Source: Candidatus Nanopelagicales bacterium
Lineage (GTDB): Bacteria; Actinomycetota; Actinomycetes; S36-B12; CAIYMF01
Direction of reading: 5' to 3'
NCBI GenBank assembly: GCA_025456015.1
Contig: JALOLK010000002.1
Location: forward strand, 1 to 56,939
DNA: 56,939 bases
Shown: piece after piece, positions 1-8,536 of the stretch
Layout: each line of letters starts with the position of its first letter
Position numbering within the stretch: position 1 is the first letter of the stretch
Made by a program: the position numbers and the translations under genes
Notes under the pieces: generated by a model
Databases searched by the model: none
The model's input: the letters and a program-made list of their open reading frames with translations, nothing else
Told to the model about the DNA's origin: nothing

Positions 1-863
1 CGGGCCGAGCGGGCCGAGCGGGCGGCCACGGTGCGCCGGGCCTCACGACGACGGGTGGCGAGCAGCCGCAGGACGTGGCGGGCGAACCGCAGGCCCTCAC
101 GGGCCGAGGCCTTGCTGTCGCCGGCGTGCCGCGGCGCGAACACGAACCCGACCTCGTGGGTCCGCAGCCGCGGCGTCCGCACGAGGATCTCGAGCAGGAT
201 CTTGAACCCCTCGGGCCGCAGCTGGTCGAGCTCCAGCGCGGCGGGACGGACCGCGAAGAAGCCGCTCATGGGGTCGCTGATGCCGCGCAACCGCCGCGGG
301 AACGCCGCCTGCGCCAGCCTCGTGGCCGCCTCGGAGACCGCGGCGCGGGCCGCCCCGTCGAGCCCGGCGGCGTCCCCGCCCGCCACGTGCCGGCTCGCCA
401 CGACCAGGTCCGCGCCGCTCCGCCGGCCGGCCCGCACCAGCTCGGGCACGAGCTCCGGCGGGTGCTGCAGGTCTCCGTCCATGACCACGACCCAGCCGCC
501 CCGTGCCTCGGACAGACCCAGCACGACCGCCGTGCCCAGCCCGCCCGCACGAGCGCCGGGCGCCCGGTGCAGCACCCGCAGCGCGAGGCCCTGGGCGGTC
601 CCCGACTCCGCACGCCGCAGCACCCGTCGGGGGGTGTCGTCGTCGCTGTCGTCGACGACCAGCAGCTCAGCCGTCCAGCCGGCCAGCGCGGCGCCCAGGC
701 GATCGATGAGCGGGTCGATGTTGCCCGCCTCGTTGCGGGTCGGCACGACGACCGTCAGCTCGAGGTCGGCGGGCATCCGGTCCCAGGCGAGGGCGAGACC
801 GGGGTCGGGCATGCCCGCCGCTGCGTGGCTGGCGTCGTCGGTGGTGGGGATGCGCTCGGGCAC
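1..863 (-). CDS. Glycosyltransferase family 2, polyprenol-phosphate mannosyltransferase type (3' end outside window)
   Basis: Partial gene. It probably transfers a sugar from a nucleotide sugar to polyprenyl phosphate at the inner membrane face. Visible motifs are the GT-A opening VVVPTRNEAGNID, the acidic strand LLVVDDSDDDTP, the metal-binding DGD (residues 129-131, in MDGDLQHPPELVP) and GISDPMSGFFAVRP, all typical of DPM1/Ppm1-like enzymes. The GTG at 863 is preceded by GAGGAG at good spacing. An ATG at 776 is a possible shorter start but would leave little before the first strand. The reading frame is still open at base 1, so a C-terminal GtrA-like membrane domain could follow. Family assignment is secure; the acceptor is inferred. 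Confidence 0.85.
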   Translation of the reverse strand, partial: MPERIPTTDDASHAAAGMPDPGLALAWDRMPADLELTVVVPTRNEAGNIDPLIDRLGAALAGWTAELLVVDDSDDDTPRRVLRRAESGTAQGLALRVLHRAPGARAGGLGTAVVLGLSEARGGWVVVMDGDLQHPPELVPELVRAGRRSGADLVVASRHVAGGDAAGLDGAARAAVSEAATRLAQAAFPRRLRGISDPMSGFFAVRPAALELDQLRPEGFKILLEILVRTPRLRTHEVGFVFAPRHAGDSKASAREGLRFARHVLRLLATRRREARRTVAARSARSA

Positions 864-1026
864 AGCTGGCTCCTCGTGGGCCGGGATGGGTCGACACCGG
901 ACTACCCGGCCAACGGCGGGCGATACCGGAAGCGCCCTGACGGTGAGGTCCGGTATGTCCCCGGCCCGCGCGGGTACCCGCGGCAGTCCCGGGGACTCCC
1001 CGGACGACGCGCACGGGAGGCGATCC

Positions 1027-1575
1027 ATGACCGACCAGCTCCGGACCGGACCGACCAGCAGCGGCGACGGCTGCGAGCGCCGCCCCGCGACGGGACCCTG
1101 GGTGCTCCTGGGGGTGGGCCTGGGCGGGTTCGTCGACGGGATCCTGCTGCACCAGGTGCTGCAGTGGCACCACCTGCTCACGGCCCACCCCGACCATCCG
1201 CCCACCACCGTGCCCGGGCTGCAGGCGAACACGCTGGCCGACGGGTTGTTCCATGTGGGCTCATGGGTCGCCGTGGCGGCAGGCCTGGCCTGGCTGCTGG
1301 TCGCCTGGCGACGTGGGGCGCCTGCCCCCCGCCCACGCTGGGCGATGGGGTTGCTGCTGCTGGGGTGGGGCCTGTTCAACCTCGTGGAGGGAGCCGTGAA
1401 CCACCACCTCCTCGGTCTGCACCATGTCCGCGACGACCTCGGCGGGCCCCTGGCCTGGGACCTCGGGTTCCTGGCGTTCGGCCTGCTGCTCGTGCTGATC
1501 GGCGGGCTGCTCGCGCGGACCGATCCGCCGCAGGGCGCATCCGCGGGCAGGGCGACGACCGTGCGCTCCCGGTGA
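1027..1575 (+). CDS. DUF2243 family membrane protein
   Basis: 182 residues with about four hydrophobic helices. The first carries the family hallmark GFVDGILLHQVLQWHH; a second His-rich segment is NLVEGAVNHHLLGLHH. The conserved histidines suggest metal or haem contact in the membrane, but no function is established for the family as far as I know. The ATG at 1027 follows a GGGAGG ribosome-binding site; upstream in-frame codons are the antisense of the neighbouring glycosyltransferase and are not protein-like. It is transcribed away from that gene and towards the zinc dehydrogenase, 124 bases downstream. Confidence 0.85.
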   Translation: MTDQLRTGPTSSGDGCERRPATGPWVLLGVGLGGFVDGILLHQVLQWHHLLTAHPDHPPTTVPGLQANTLADGLFHVGSWVAVAAGLAWLLVAWRRGAPAPRPRWAMGLLLLGWGLFNLVEGAVNHHLLGLHHVRDDLGGPLAWDLGFLAFGLLLVLIGGLLARTDPPQGASAGRATTVRSR

Positions 1576-1699
1576 CGGCCGCGGCACGGGGGCGCCGGCG
1601 GATCGCGCCGATCGCCAGGGGTAGTGGGCGTCGGACCGACGTCGGACCCAGCCCGACGCGCACACGACCGCGGCCCGGCGGGCCGCGACAGGAGGATCC

Positions 1700-2884
1700 A
1701 TGAAGGCAGTCGTCTGGAACGGCCCACGGGACATCGGCGTCGCCGAGGTGCCCGATCCGAGGATCGAGGCGCCCACCGACATCGTCATCGAGGTCACGAC
1801 GACGGGCATCTGCGGCTCGGACCTGCACCTCTACGAGACCATGGCGGCGTTCATGGATGCCGGCGACGTGCTGGGCCACGAGCCGATGGGCATCGTCGCC
1901 GAGGTCGGCCCGGCGATCACCCACCTGCGCCCGGGCGACCGCGTGGTGATCCCGGCGAACATCGCGTGCGGGCACTGCTTCATGTGCGACCGGGGCCTGC
2001 AGAGCCAGTGCGAGACCACCCAGGTGCGCGAGCAGGGCATGGGCGCCCCGCTCTACGGCTACTCCAAGCTCTACGGCTCGATCCCCGGCGCCCAGGCGGA
2101 GTACCTGCGCGTGCCGTGCGCCGACTACGGCCCGATCGTGGTCCCCGAGGGCGTGCCCGACGAGCGCTACGTCTACCTCTCCGACGTGCTCCCCACCGCG
2201 TGGCAGGGCGTGGAGTACGCCGACGTGCCCGCCGACGGGACGCTGCTGGTGATCGGCCTGGGCCCGATCGGCGACATGGCCACGCGGGTGGCGAGGCAGC
2301 GCGGCGTGGCCCGGGTCATCGGCGTCGAGCGGGACCCGGTGCGGGCCGCCCGGGCCCGCGCGAACGGCGTGGCGGTGCTGGAGATGGACGACCGCGCGGA
2401 GATCACCGAGGCCGTGCTCGAGCTCACCGACGGGCGCGGTGCCGACAGCGTCGTGGAGGCCGTCGGGATGGAGGCGCACGGCTCGCCGCTGGCACGCGCC
2501 GCCCGGGCCGCGCAGACCGTGCTCCCCGACGCCGCCGGGCAGGCCCTCATGCGCACCGTCGGCGTGGACCAGCTGACCTCGCTGCTCACCGCGATCGACA
2601 CGGTGCGACGCGGGGGCACGCTGTCGATCCTCGGGGTCTACGGCGGCATGGCCGACCCGCTGCCGATGCTGACCATGTTCGACAAGCAGGTCACCATCCG
2701 GATGGGCCAGCTCAACGTGCGGCGCTGGCTCGACGACCTGCTGCCGCTGGTCGGCGACGAGTCCGACCCGCTGGGCCTGGCCACGTTCGCCACGCATCGG
2801 ATCGGCCTGGCCGAGGCGCCGCGGGCCTACGAGGACCTCACGAAGAAGCGCGATGGTGCGGTGAAGGTGCTCATCACGCCGTAA
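1700..2884 (+). CDS. Zinc-dependent alcohol dehydrogenase, glutathione-independent formaldehyde dehydrogenase-like
   Basis: 394-residue medium-chain dehydrogenase. Catalytic zinc ligands are visible as C38 (GICGSDLH) and H60-E61 (GHEP). The structural zinc site is the four cysteines C90, C93, C96 and C104. The Rossmann fold has VIGLGPIGDMA. The extended segment before the last strands resembles the glutathione-independent formaldehyde dehydrogenase branch, so a small aldehyde or alcohol is the likely substrate with NAD. The start at 1700 has a strong AGGAGG site. The gene converges on ligD; GCGGCT-AC-AGCCGC (2904-2917), at the end of ligD, could act as a shared weak hairpin. Substrate is inferred only. 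Confidence 0.88.
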   Translation: MKAVVWNGPRDIGVAEVPDPRIEAPTDIVIEVTTTGICGSDLHLYETMAAFMDAGDVLGHEPMGIVAEVGPAITHLRPGDRVVIPANIACGHCFMCDRGLQSQCETTQVREQGMGAPLYGYSKLYGSIPGAQAEYLRVPCADYGPIVVPEGVPDERYVYLSDVLPTAWQGVEYADVPADGTLLVIGLGPIGDMATRVARQRGVARVIGVERDPVRAARARANGVAVLEMDDRAEITEAVLELTDGRGADSVVEAVGMEAHGSPLARAARAAQTVLPDAAGQALMRTVGVDQLTSLLTAIDTVRRGGTLSILGVYGGMADPLPMLTMFDKQVTIRMGQLNVRRWLDDLLPLVGDESDPLGLATFATHRIGLAEAPRAYEDLTKKRDGAVKVLITP

Positions 2885-2907
2885 CCGCGGCGGCAGACGG
2901 GCGGCGG

Positions 2908-4956
2908 CTACAGCCGCGGCAGCACCTGGGGCTCGACCTGGGCCGGGGCGAACAGGTCCCCGACCTGGGCCACCCTGGCCAGGGCGGTGCGCAGCGTCCA
3001 CCGGTCGCTGCGCAGCGCCGGGTCGTCGAGCTCCTCCCAGCCGATGGGCATCGAGACCGGGGCCCCCGGGCGCGGGCGGATCGCGTAGGGCGCGACCAGG
3101 GTGCGGTTGGCGGCGTTCTGGGTGTAGTCCAGCCGCGCCCGCCCGCCGCGCTCGGCCTTGGTCCACTCCCAGCTGACCAGCTCGGGCACGGTCGCCCCGA
3201 TGGCCCGCGACAGCCCCTCGACCCAGGCCGTCGTCTCGGCGAAGGTGTACCGGCCGCGCTCCACCGGGATCCAGACCTGCAGGCCGCGCGAGCCGGTGGT
3301 CTTGGGCAGCCCGCGCACCCCGAGGTGCGCCAGCGCGGTGCGGTACAGGCGGGCCAGCGTGAGCGTCTGCTCCCAGGTGGTGGACGTGCCCGGGTCGATG
3401 TCGACCAGGGCGAACGTGGGGTGCTGCGGATCGGCGCAGGTCGAGGTCCAGGCGTGCAGCTCGAAGGCGGCCTGGTTGCCCAGCCACGCCAGGGTGGCCA
3501 GGTCCTCGGCCACCACGTGGGTGTTCGCCGTCCGGTCGGCGGCGGCCGGCTCGCGCCAGCGGGTCAGCCACGACGGCGCCGAGGCGGGCAGGTCCTTCTG
3601 CCAGAAGCCGGGCGCACCCGCGCCGTCGGGGTAGCGGTGCAGGTTCAGCGGCCGACCGGCCAGGTGCACGAGCATGACCGGCGCGATCCGGGCGAGGTAG
3701 TCGATCACCTCGCGCTTCGTGATCGGCGCCCCGTCCGGGGCCTGCGGCGCGAACAGCACCTTGTCGAGGTTGGTCAGCCGCAGGCGCTGGCCGCCCACCT
3801 CCCACTCCCCGCCGGCCCCGGGCAGGGCGGCCAGGGCGGCGAGCTCGTCCAGCATGGCGGCGGCAGCGGTCGGTGGCGGGTCCGGTCCGGGGTCCGGTGC
3901 CGACGCGCGGGCCGCATCCGGCGCCACCAGGGGCCGCTCGCGGGTGACCTGCCACGGGTCACGGCCCCGATCCACGCCCTTGAACGCGGACTGGCGGACC
4001 AGGCCATCGGTCGTCCAGCCGCCGAGCTCGGCGCGGATCACCAGCGCCGGGCGCACCCAGCGCACCCCGGCCAGGCCAGCACCCCACCGGCCGCGCGCCG
4101 TGATCGGGGGGACCGGGTCCACCGGCGGCTCGGCGACCTCGAGCGGGGCCAGCTCGGTGCGCAGCGCCGCCCGCGTGCGCTCGGTGAACCCGGATCCGAC
4201 CTTGCCCGCGAACCGCCACCGGCCCTGCTCGTGCACCGCCACGACGAGCGCGCCCAGTTCGCGGTCGTTGCCGCGCGCGGGCGTCCAGCCCACCACGACG
4301 AGGTCCTGCTCGGGGCGCACCTTCACCTTGCGCCACGACCCCGAGCGCAGGCCCGGCTCGTAGCGGCTGCTCCGGCGCTTGGCCACCACGCCCTCGAGGC
4401 CCTGCTCGCGCACGGCGGCCAGGAACGCGGGGCCGTCGGCGAGCACGTGCGCGGACAGCCGCACCCGGGGGTGCTCGCGCAGCACCTCGGCGAGCAGGCG
4501 CTTGCGCTCCTCGAGCGGCACGTCGTGCAGGCACCGGCCGTCGAGGTGCAGCAGGTCGAAGGCCTGGTAGACCACGCCGCTGCCAGGGCGGGCGGCAGCC
4601 GGTCCCAGCCGGTCCTGCAGCAGGCTGAAGTCGGGGCGGCCGCTGGCGTCGAGGGCCACCACCTCGCCGTCGACCACCGCCTCCCGGGCGTCGATCCAGG
4701 TGGGTGGGTCGAGCAGCCCGGGGAAGTACCCGTCGCCGTCGTTGCCGTGCCGGGTGAACGTGCGCACCCCCTCCGGGCCCACCACCGCCTCGAGCCGGAA
4801 GCCGTCCCACTTGACCTCGAACAGCCAGTCCGGGCCGACGGGCACCTCGGCCACGAGCGCGGCCCCCATGGGGGCCACGAACCGGGGCAGCTCGGCCGGC
4901 ACCGCCCCGGGCAGGTCGGCGCCCGGGTCGGCACCGGCCGGCTCACGGGTGGGCAT
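2908..4956 (-). CDS. ligD: Bifunctional non-homologous end-joining protein LigD, ligase-polymerase order
   Basis: 682 residues. The N-terminal half is an ATP-dependent DNA ligase: adenylation lysine K49 in LFEVKWDGFR, then VVDGEVVALD and the OB-fold region with RPEQDLVVVGW. The C-terminal half is an archaeo-eukaryotic primase-type polymerase: LTNLDKVLF, metal-binding VDIDPG and TTGSRGLQVW. The 3' phosphoesterase domain found in mycobacterial LigD is absent and the domain order is reversed (mycobacteria: POL-PE-LIG). The family repairs double-strand breaks with Ku; no ku gene lies in the window. The ATG at 4956 has no Shine-Dalgarno but a GATACT hexamer (4963-4968) exactly six bases before it, suggesting a leaderless mRNA. 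Confidence 0.92.
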   Translation of the reverse strand: MPTREPAGADPGADLPGAVPAELPRFVAPMGAALVAEVPVGPDWLFEVKWDGFRLEAVVGPEGVRTFTRHGNDGDGYFPGLLDPPTWIDAREAVVDGEVVALDASGRPDFSLLQDRLGPAAARPGSGVVYQAFDLLHLDGRCLHDVPLEERKRLLAEVLREHPRVRLSAHVLADGPAFLAAVREQGLEGVVAKRRSSRYEPGLRSGSWRKVKVRPEQDLVVVGWTPARGNDRELGALVVAVHEQGRWRFAGKVGSGFTERTRAALRTELAPLEVAEPPVDPVPPITARGRWGAGLAGVRWVRPALVIRAELGGWTTDGLVRQSAFKGVDRGRDPWQVTRERPLVAPDAARASAPDPGPDPPPTAAAAMLDELAALAALPGAGGEWEVGGQRLRLTNLDKVLFAPQAPDGAPITKREVIDYLARIAPVMLVHLAGRPLNLHRYPDGAGAPGFWQKDLPASAPSWLTRWREPAAADRTANTHVVAEDLATLAWLGNQAAFELHAWTSTCADPQHPTFALVDIDPGTSTTWEQTLTLARLYRTALAHLGVRGLPKTTGSRGLQVWIPVERGRYTFAETTAWVEGLSRAIGATVPELVSWEWTKAERGGRARLDYTQNAANRTLVAPYAIRPRPGAPVSMPIGWEELDDPALRSDRWTLRTALARVAQVGDLFAPAQVEPQVLPRL

Positions 4957-4962
4957 GGCGGC

Positions 4963-4968
4963 AGTATC
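4963..4968 (-). promoter_or_regulatory. Probable -10 box for leaderless ligD
   Basis: GATACT on the minus strand, six bases before the ligD ATG, with no ribosome-binding site. This spacing would place transcription initiation at or next to the start codon. No clear -35 element is seen. Confidence 0.45.
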
Positions 4969-5011
4969 GCCGCAGCACCGGCGCGTCGTGGGGTGCGGCC
5001 GCCGGGGGTCG

Positions 5012-5191
5012 CTACCGGTCGCCGCTCTCCGGGGCCTCGCCGGTCTCCTCCGAGGAGGTGGCACCGGGCTGGCTGCCCTGGCCCGCGTGCTCCCCGCTCT
5101 CGGGGGCGAACCCCGGATCGTCGTTGCCCGCGGCGAGGTCGGCCTGCTCGGCGCCGGCGGTCCCGCTGCCGGACTCGGTGTGCTGGTCCAT
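5012..5191 (-). CDS. Small acidic, low-complexity hypothetical protein
   Basis: 59 residues, rich in Gly, Glu, Ser and Gln with no hydrophobic core, so probably disordered and cytoplasmic. The ATG at 5191 has a CAGGAG site upstream at good spacing, which is the main reason to believe it is real; a longer reading to 5263 would add an arginine-rich stretch without a site. It lies directly upstream of and co-directional with ligD. I do not recognise a family. Confidence 0.5.
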   Translation of the reverse strand: MDQHTESGSGTAGAEQADLAAGNDDPGFAPESGEHAGQGSQPGATSSEETGEAPESGDR

Positions 5192-5346
5192 GGGCTGCTC
5201 CTGCCATCCGGGGGCACGCACCCTGCGCGGCGTGCCGCGGTGCAGGGCGGGTACCCGCTGCATCTGCGGCCATGCCCCGCCGCTGCTGGCCGGCGGCTGG
5301 CCGGCGCGGGCGGTGTGCCCCCGAGCGGTGGGGGTAGTCGCCCAGC

Positions 5347-6468
5347 ATGTCCAGCCCCCCCATCGGCTACGCGATCGTCGGCGCCAGCAGGTTCGCCGCG
5401 TTCTGCCTCGAGGCCTACCGCGACGTGCCCGGCCTGCGCCCGGTCGGCGTGGCCTCGCGCTCCCCCGCCCACGCCCGGCGGTTCGCCAGCGAGCACGGCC
5501 TGCGCGCCCATCCCAACGTGGCCAGCCTGCTGGCCGACCCCGACGTCGGCCTCGTGCACGTGGCCTCGACGCCGGACCGCCATCCCGCGGACGCCATCGC
5601 CGCGCTGCGCCGGCACCGCCACGTGCTCTGCGAGAAGCCGCTGGCGATCACACCCGCCGCGGCCGAGCGCATGCTCGACACCGCGCAGCACCACGACACC
5701 ACGCTCGGGATCAACTTCATGATGCGCCACGGCCCGCTCTGGGCCCCCGTCCAGCAGCTGCTCCAGTCGGGGATCCTCGGCGCACCGCTGCGGGCTGACG
5801 TGCTCAACTGCGCCGGTGACGACGGCCTGCCCGCCGACCACTGGTTCTGGGACGAGCGGCGCAGCGGCGGGATCCTCGTCGAGCACGGCGTGCACTTCTT
5901 CGACCTGCTGGGCTCCTGGCTCGGCCCCGGACGGGTGGCCCACAGCTACACCCTGACCCGGCCCGGCACGGGCCAGGTCGACCAGGCCGGCGCCGAGGTG
6001 CACCACGAGGGCCCGCTCACCGCGGGCCACTACCACGGCTTCCACCAGTCGCGGCACCTGGACCGCCAGCAGGTGCGGATCGTCTGCGAGCGCGGCGAGC
6101 TGGTCCTGCACGGGTGGGTCGCCGATCGGATCGAGCTGCGCGCGGTGCTGCCCGAGGCGGACCTGCGCCGGCTGCACGCCCTGCTGCCCACCGCCGACGC
6201 CGAGGTCGTGCGCCGGCTCGAGGGCGACGAGCGGCTGGGCAGCCAGCGCACCGGCCGGACCCCGGTGGACGCCGTGGTGCGCCTGCGCTGGGCGTCCCCG
6301 CACGACCAGCAGCAGGTCTACGCCACCGCGCTGGCCGACCTCATGCGCGACCTGCTCGCGGGGATCGCCGACCGGGCGCACACCCCGCGGGTGAGCGCGG
6401 CCGACGGCCTGGCCGCCCTGCGCCTGGCCGCCTCGGCCAGCGTCCGGCCGGACGCGAACGCGGCATGA
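5347..6468 (+). CDS. Gfo/Idh/MocA family oxidoreductase (first of tandem pair)
   Basis: 373 residues. N-terminal NAD(P)-binding fold (IVGASRFAAF) and the family hallmark CEKPLAIT, followed by the C-terminal sheet domain with HWFWDERRSGGILVEHGVHFFD cut across its middle by the catalytic-site histidines. Known members oxidise or reduce sugar and inositol derivatives. The first Rossmann loop reads GASRF rather than GxGxxG, a weaker dinucleotide loop than in the partner gene. The stop overlaps the start of the next gene (ATGA at 6465), so the two are translationally coupled. A GGGGTAG motif (5331-5337) sits just before the start. Confidence 0.85.
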   Translation: MSSPPIGYAIVGASRFAAFCLEAYRDVPGLRPVGVASRSPAHARRFASEHGLRAHPNVASLLADPDVGLVHVASTPDRHPADAIAALRRHRHVLCEKPLAITPAAAERMLDTAQHHDTTLGINFMMRHGPLWAPVQQLLQSGILGAPLRADVLNCAGDDGLPADHWFWDERRSGGILVEHGVHFFDLLGSWLGPGRVAHSYTLTRPGTGQVDQAGAEVHHEGPLTAGHYHGFHQSRHLDRQQVRIVCERGELVLHGWVADRIELRAVLPEADLRRLHALLPTADAEVVRRLEGDERLGSQRTGRTPVDAVVRLRWASPHDQQQVYATALADLMRDLLAGIADRAHTPRVSAADGLAALRLAASASVRPDANAA

Positions 6469-7670
6469 CCGCCCGCGCCGACCGGCCGGCATCGCGCCGC
6501 CCTGCCGGGCTCGGCCCAGCCGACCCGGTGGGACTCGGGCTGTGGGGGGTCGGCCGGTTCGGGCGGTTCTGCCTCGAGCAGTACGCGGCGATGCCGCAGG
6601 TGCGCGTGCTGGCGGTGGCCGACGTCGACCCGGCATCGGCCCACGCGGCCGGCGACCCGCACGGGGTCCCGGTGGTGCCGTTCGAGGACCTGCTGGCCGA
6701 CCCGGCCGTGGAGCTGGTGTACCTCGGCGCACCGCCGGCCGCGCACCAGGCCATGGCCCGCCGGGCACTGCTGGCGGGCAAGCACGTGCTGGTCGAGAAG
6801 CCGTTGGCGCTCACGGCCGAGGGTGGGCGGGCGCTCGTGGAGCTGGCGCGCGAGCAGGACCGGGTGCTGGGGGTGCACCACATCCTGCGCTACGACCCGC
6901 TGTGCCGGGCGGTGGGGCACGTGCTCGACCAGCGCCTGCTCGGTGCCCCGCTGCACGCCTCGTTCGAGAACCTGGCCAACGACGAGGTGCTGCCGATCGA
7001 GCACTGGTTCTGGGACAAGGCCAGCAGCGGGGGCATCTTCGTCGAGCACGGCGTGCACTTCTTCGACCTGTTCGCGATGTGGTTCGGCCCCGGCCAGGTG
7101 GTGGCCGCGCAGGAGGTGCGCCGGCCCGGTCGGCCCGCGATCGTGGACCAGGTCGCGTGCACGGCGCGGTTCGGCGCCGGGGTGCACGCCTGGCACTACC
7201 ACGGGTTCCACCAGCCGGAGCGGATGGACCGCCAGTTGCTGCGCATCGTCTGCGAGCGCGGCTCGATCGAGCTGTCGGAGTGGGTGCCGACCGAGGTCGT
7301 CGTGGACTGCGTGGCCGATGCCGGCACGGTGGCGGCCCTCGAGGCGGTGCTGCCGAACGCCCGAGTCAGCCTCGTCGAGGCCTACGCCGGCGAGCACCGG
7401 CACACCACCGGGCGGCACCGGGCACTGGAGGTGGACGGGCGCTACCGGGTGCGCGCGGACGTGGGCATGGCCAAGTGGGCGCTCTACGCGGAGGTCATCC
7501 GGGCGCTGCTGGCCGACCTCGTCGAGGCCGTGCTCGACCCCGCGCATCGGCCCCTGGTCACCGACGACGACGGCCTGGCGGCGCTGGGGATGGCGGTCCG
7601 GGCCGAGGCGCTGGCCGCCGGCCACGGCTGGATGGGGCCCACCGATGCCCCGCCCCCGCGCACGCGCTGA
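6465..7670 (+). CDS. Gfo/Idh/MocA family oxidoreductase (second of tandem pair)
   Basis: 401 residues, clearly paralogous to the gene before it: the segments HWFWDKASSGGIFVEHG and YHGFHQPERMDRQ match the same stretches of its partner. The dinucleotide loop is GVGRFGRF and the EKP motif is VEKPLALT. The start codon overlaps the stop of the first copy by four bases (ATGA). A tandem duplication followed by coupling suggests either a heteromeric enzyme or two steps on related sugar substrates. The substrate cannot be read from sequence. Confidence 0.87.
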   Translation: MTARADRPASRRPAGLGPADPVGLGLWGVGRFGRFCLEQYAAMPQVRVLAVADVDPASAHAAGDPHGVPVVPFEDLLADPAVELVYLGAPPAAHQAMARRALLAGKHVLVEKPLALTAEGGRALVELAREQDRVLGVHHILRYDPLCRAVGHVLDQRLLGAPLHASFENLANDEVLPIEHWFWDKASSGGIFVEHGVHFFDLFAMWFGPGQVVAAQEVRRPGRPAIVDQVACTARFGAGVHAWHYHGFHQPERMDRQLLRIVCERGSIELSEWVPTEVVVDCVADAGTVAALEAVLPNARVSLVEAYAGEHRHTTGRHRALEVDGRYRVRADVGMAKWALYAEVIRALLADLVEAVLDPAHRPLVTDDDGLAALGMAVRAEALAAGHGWMGPTDAPPPRTR

Positions 7671-7685
7671 TAGCGGCACCGCCGG

Positions 7686-7907
7686 TCAGGGCAGGTCGCG
7701 CACGTCCTCGTGCACCACGCGCTCGCGGCTGGTGGCGGCGCGATCCCGCGGGGCCCAGATGAGCAGGGTCACGAGCAGGCCCAGCCCGCCCACCACCATG
7801 AGGATGATGCCGACGGTGTCCAGGTCGATGCCGCCCACCTCGGTCTCCACGGCGAACGTCAGGATCGCGCCGACCGCCAGCAGGAAGATGCTCACGCCGA
7901 TGCCCAT
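7686..7907 (-). CDS. DUF6458 family small membrane protein
   Basis: 73 residues with two transmembrane helices (residues about 3-20 and 30-50) separated by VGGIDLDTVG, the conserved core of this actinobacterial family. The C-terminal tail is charged and cytoplasmic (RDRAATSRERVVHED). A GAGG site lies just before the ATG. Function is unknown; homologues are common, short and often stress associated. It converges on the tandem oxidoreductases. Confidence 0.85.
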   Translation of the reverse strand: MGIGVSIFLLAVGAILTFAVETEVGGIDLDTVGIILMVVGGLGLLVTLLIWAPRDRAATSRERVVHEDVRDLP

Positions 7908-8144
7908 GGTTGGGCCTCCTCTCGTCGGTGCGGCGCACCGTCGCGGCGCACCACCTCGCTGGTGCCGTACCCGTCGCGCCGCCGGTCAGACGCGCCACCT
8001 TGGTCACGCGACCGACTGCCTCCCACGCCGTGGCCGACCGCCGTCGCGAACAGTCGGGTGGCTGGAGGTCTGGCCCGGCTGGCAGGGGGTAGGGGGAGGT
8101 CCGTGGGCGCAGCAGCGCCGGCCGCCCGACACCAGGAGGACGCC

Positions 8145-8414
8145 ATGACCCACCACGAGAGCACGACCGCCATGCACGACCTCATCGGCGATCCGCTGGG
8201 CCAGCCCATGGTCGACCCCGACGGCGGCCTGCCCCCGGAGGCCGCCCCCGTGGTCGCCGCCAGCGCGGCCGCGGCGCTCGGCGCCAAGGCCCGCCAGCAC
8301 CCGTGGACGATCACCTCGCTGCTGCTGGCCGTGCTCAGCCTGGGCCTGGTCCTCGTGCTGCGCCGCCGGGCAGGCAGCAGCGCCCAGGCTCCGCAGGTGA
8401 CCCCGCTGCGCTGA
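8145..8414 (+). CDS. Small single-span membrane protein, function unknown
   Basis: 89 residues. The N-terminal half is hydrophilic (starts MTHHESTTAMHDLIG), then an alanine-rich helix, one transmembrane segment (TITSLLLAVLSLGLVLVL) and a short basic tail RRRAGSS, so the N terminus would face out or be membrane-peripheral. The CAGGAGGA site at 8132-8139 fixes the start. A GGGGTAG motif (8086-8092) lies upstream. The 236 bases between this gene and the divergent DUF6458 gene hold a direct repeat GCGGCGCACC (7930 and 7943) and nothing else recognisable. Confidence 0.7.
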   Translation: MTHHESTTAMHDLIGDPLGQPMVDPDGGLPPEAAPVVAASAAAALGAKARQHPWTITSLLLAVLSLGLVLVLRRRAGSSAQAPQVTPLR

Positions 8415-8470
8415 GCCCGGGCGCCCGCGCCGCACGCCGGCGCCGCCGACACCTCGTCGGCCCCTGGACC

Positions 8471-8512
8471 GAGGCCCCGCGGAGGTTCCCCCCCGTCCCT
8501 TCGCGGGGTCTC
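8471..8512. terminator. Hairpin between convergent genes, likely bidirectional terminator
   Basis: GAGGCCCCGCGGA (8471-8483) pairs with TTCGCGGGGTCTC (8500-8512), leaving two mismatched or wobble positions and a 16-base C-rich loop. It lies between the stop of the small membrane protein and the stop of the cupin gene. There is no U tract, as is usual in GC-rich actinobacteria. Confidence 0.5.
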
Positions 8513-8536
8513 GCCATGTCCGCCCCGGCGTGGCCT

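Noticed and set aside
1376-3955. An 859-codon minus-strand frame across the dehydrogenase and ligD
   Set aside because: Out of frame with the LigD motifs and composed of Arg/Gly/Ala/Pro-rich shadow sequence.
7908-8144. A possible small gene in the 236-base spacer
   Set aside because: Frames here have no ribosome-binding site and no protein-like composition; only a 10-base direct repeat is visible.
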